Part shown: in pieces, positions 62,504 to 64,000 of the stretch | How the letters are laid out: each line of letters begins with the position of its first letter | Position numbering within the stretch: the stretch's first letter is position 1 | Assembly (NCBI GenBank): GCA_035079385.1 | Contig: JAVHKY010000067.1 | Coordinates: 434,001 to 498,000, forward strand | DNA from: Aspidiotus rigidus | Lineage: Eukaryota > Arthropoda > Insecta > Hemiptera > Diaspididae | Reading direction: 5' to 3' | Length of the DNA stretch: 64,000 nucleotides | Made by a program: the position numbers and the translations under genes | Notes under the pieces: generated by a model | The model's database searches: none | Seen by the model: only the letters and a program-made list of their open reading frames with translations | What the model was told of the DNA's origin: nothing

Positions 62504-63067
62504 GAGGCGATCTAAGAAACCGTATCTAAACTCGCATAGAATTTTTTTTTTTTGTATTTTCGAATGGAGGACAGTTTTTTATTGAGTCCAACAAAAAAAA
62601 TTGTCCAAATCGGTTGAGAATTTACAGAGATGTGATCTTCCGAAGTTAAAACTTCAGATAAGTGGATTCTGAGAAAGTTACAAAAAAAACAACTGATGTT
62701 CGTGACTGAAAATCTTCCTTTATTTATTTTTTGTATGACGTATCATTTTTTCTAGATTTTTCTCAAGTGAATTAATCATGTTTTCTGGATCGATTTTCAA
62801 CGCTGAATATGATACTGTTAGCCGAATTTTTTTTATCGACTTATTTTTCTACAAATCAGCAGAAATAGGTCTCTTTCCTTACTATTAATAAAAAAGAAGT
62901 ACGCCAAAAACGTGGGTGATGAAAATGTCAACTACGATACCTAAAAACACTTTTGTGTTTTGTAACAAAATCGCGAAAATGGATTCATCATCGTATACAT
63001 CATGTTTTTTGCTCTCCTGAAAAATTTTAATTAGCGAGTTTAGGTACGGTTTCTCAGATCGCCTCAC
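62504..63067. mobile_element. MITE copy 2 of the GTGAGGCGATC family
   Basis: Ends (a)GAGGCGATCTAAGAAACC and (reverse complement) GTGAGGCGATCTGAGAAACC, continuing GTACCTAAACTCGC. The left subterminal part matches copy 1 (57718-57973) in order: ATTTTCGAATGGAGGACAG, GTTGAGAATT, GATCTTCCGAAGTT and GGATTCTGAGAAA. The 564-base length comes from a longer, unrelated middle. Confidence 0.75.
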
Positions 63068-64000
63068 CAAATACCTCTTTTTTTCATATAAATCATTCAA
63101 CTCAGGAGCCCAATGATTTTTTTTTTTTTTTTAAATGGAATATTGTAGTATTGTGCTATACATTTTTTTCACTTTGTCATAATTGTATTGAGATGTTTCA
63201 AGTCACATTCATATTATTTTTTCCAATTCCCTCAGATAACGAGATCTCTTATTGAGTTTTGGTTCCATTGCTCGTATTGAAATTTAAATTAAAATTTTCC
63301 TAGGTGTTAGGTATATATTTGGAGTTAAATCTTTTTATTTATTTGAGATTTATATAACTTCACTAAAATTTACACACACGACAAATACTAAAGAAAATTG
63401 TTTATAATATTAATGATTAAATACCAAACTTACCAATCTCTAAAATAACAGAAATCGATATGGATTCTTAATAAATTATATGAGCAACCTCATTTCACAT
63501 TTTTATTATTTATTCCAAATTTTTCTCATTCAGAACTTCTCAATTTTACAACCTCATATAGGTAACTTCTACTTTTAACATTAAACACCCTCAATCACAA
63601 GTTACCATTCATCCTCTGTCTCTTTTCAAGTGGTTGTAATCTAAATTCCATCCAGCAAATAGCCTATAAGAGCAGCTGCAATGCTTGTGAAAGAAAGAAA
63701 AAAAAAACTTCAATTTTTTATATAAAAAAGGAAAGAAAAAAAAAGTACCAAAAATTGAATAATAACTCATCTTGAATTTTTTGAAGCTCTATTTATTCAC
63801 CAAATTCTATCTAAAACTAAAAATCGCAGTCACAATGGAAACCTCACAATTTTCTACTTCCTGAATTGACATCGGCTAGACCTAACGTTAGATTGAAAAT
63901 AACAGAACTCGACACTGATTTGGTATTTGTCCTCATTTCACAATTTAATTTTTTGTATTAAATTCTTTCCCTTCAAAAAATGTGATTTTCTATCTTGTAA
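63068..64000. other. Intergenic end of the window
   Basis: No gene supported. Contains the second tail motif (63655-63710) with an adjacent A-rich stretch. Confidence 0.4.
63655..63710 (+). repeat. SINE-like tail motif, copy 2
   Basis: AGCAAATAGCCTATAAGAGC followed by AGCTGCAATGCTTGTGAAAG, then A-rich. Diverged relative of 62166-62232. Confidence 0.45.

Noticed and set aside
62885..63100. Minus-strand frame sharing [11 protein letters not shown] with 57800-58015, suggestive of a conserved peptide
   Set aside because: The shared residues come from the common MITE terminal repeat.

Overview
This is eukaryotic nuclear DNA, almost certainly from an arthropod and probably an insect. The genes have GT-AG introns ranging from about 60-90 bases up to several kilobases. 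The DNA is AT-rich with many homopolymer runs, and the mobile elements are typical arthropod kinds (copia, hAT-like, MULE-like, R1-like LINE). The frequent TAGGTACCTA-type motifs hint at a sap-feeding hemipteran, but that is only a guess. There are no rRNA, tRNA or CRISPR features that I can support.

Layout. 1-8.2 kb is a transposon field: a 1.35-kb element with 113-base terminal inverted repeats rich in ACTAGT, and an apparently intact, young copia-type LTR retrotransposon (identical 169-base LTRs, 5-base target duplication, one 1305-codon gag-pol frame, minus strand). 8.2-14.8 kb has no recognised gene but holds a small hAT-like MITE and a 957-base hAT-like element with a perfect 8-base target duplication, itself carrying an inner palindrome. 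14.8-15.1 kb is the last exon of a Ly6/quiver-type (three-finger) protein. 21.2-22.3 kb is an intronless MAPKAPK2-type kinase (minus strand). 24.3-34.0 kb is a minus-strand gene that I assembled from eleven in-frame exons (A-E, F, G, H, J, K, L). It encodes a 548-residue protein with an N-terminal DeSI-1 (PPPDE) peptidase domain, a basic charged linker and a C-terminal PUL domain. One of its introns carries one transposon nested inside another. 35.8-41 kb is repeats: two minisatellites, a decayed R1-like LINE and a 427-base foldback. 42.3-60.2 kb is NPL4 (plus strand, 648 residues). Its 14.3-kb intron 9 contains a MULE-type insertion, a hAT-like MITE and a complete gene on the opposite strand. 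That nested gene encodes RING, B-box 2, a coiled coil and a cyclophilin-like domain, an architecture like primate TRIMCyp. 60.2-64 kb has no gene but includes a member of a small MITE family also present at 57.7 kb.

How the genes relate. Three neighbours touch the ubiquitin/SUMO/p97 system: a DeSI-type peptidase fused to PUL (in PLAA the PUL domain binds p97/Cdc48), NPL4 (the p97 cofactor that recognises ubiquitin chains) and a RING/B-box ligase whose cyclophilin module has lost the catalytic residues. A functional link is inference; this may be chance clustering. The most novel-looking item is the RING-B-box-pseudocyclophilin gene nested in the NPL4 intron.
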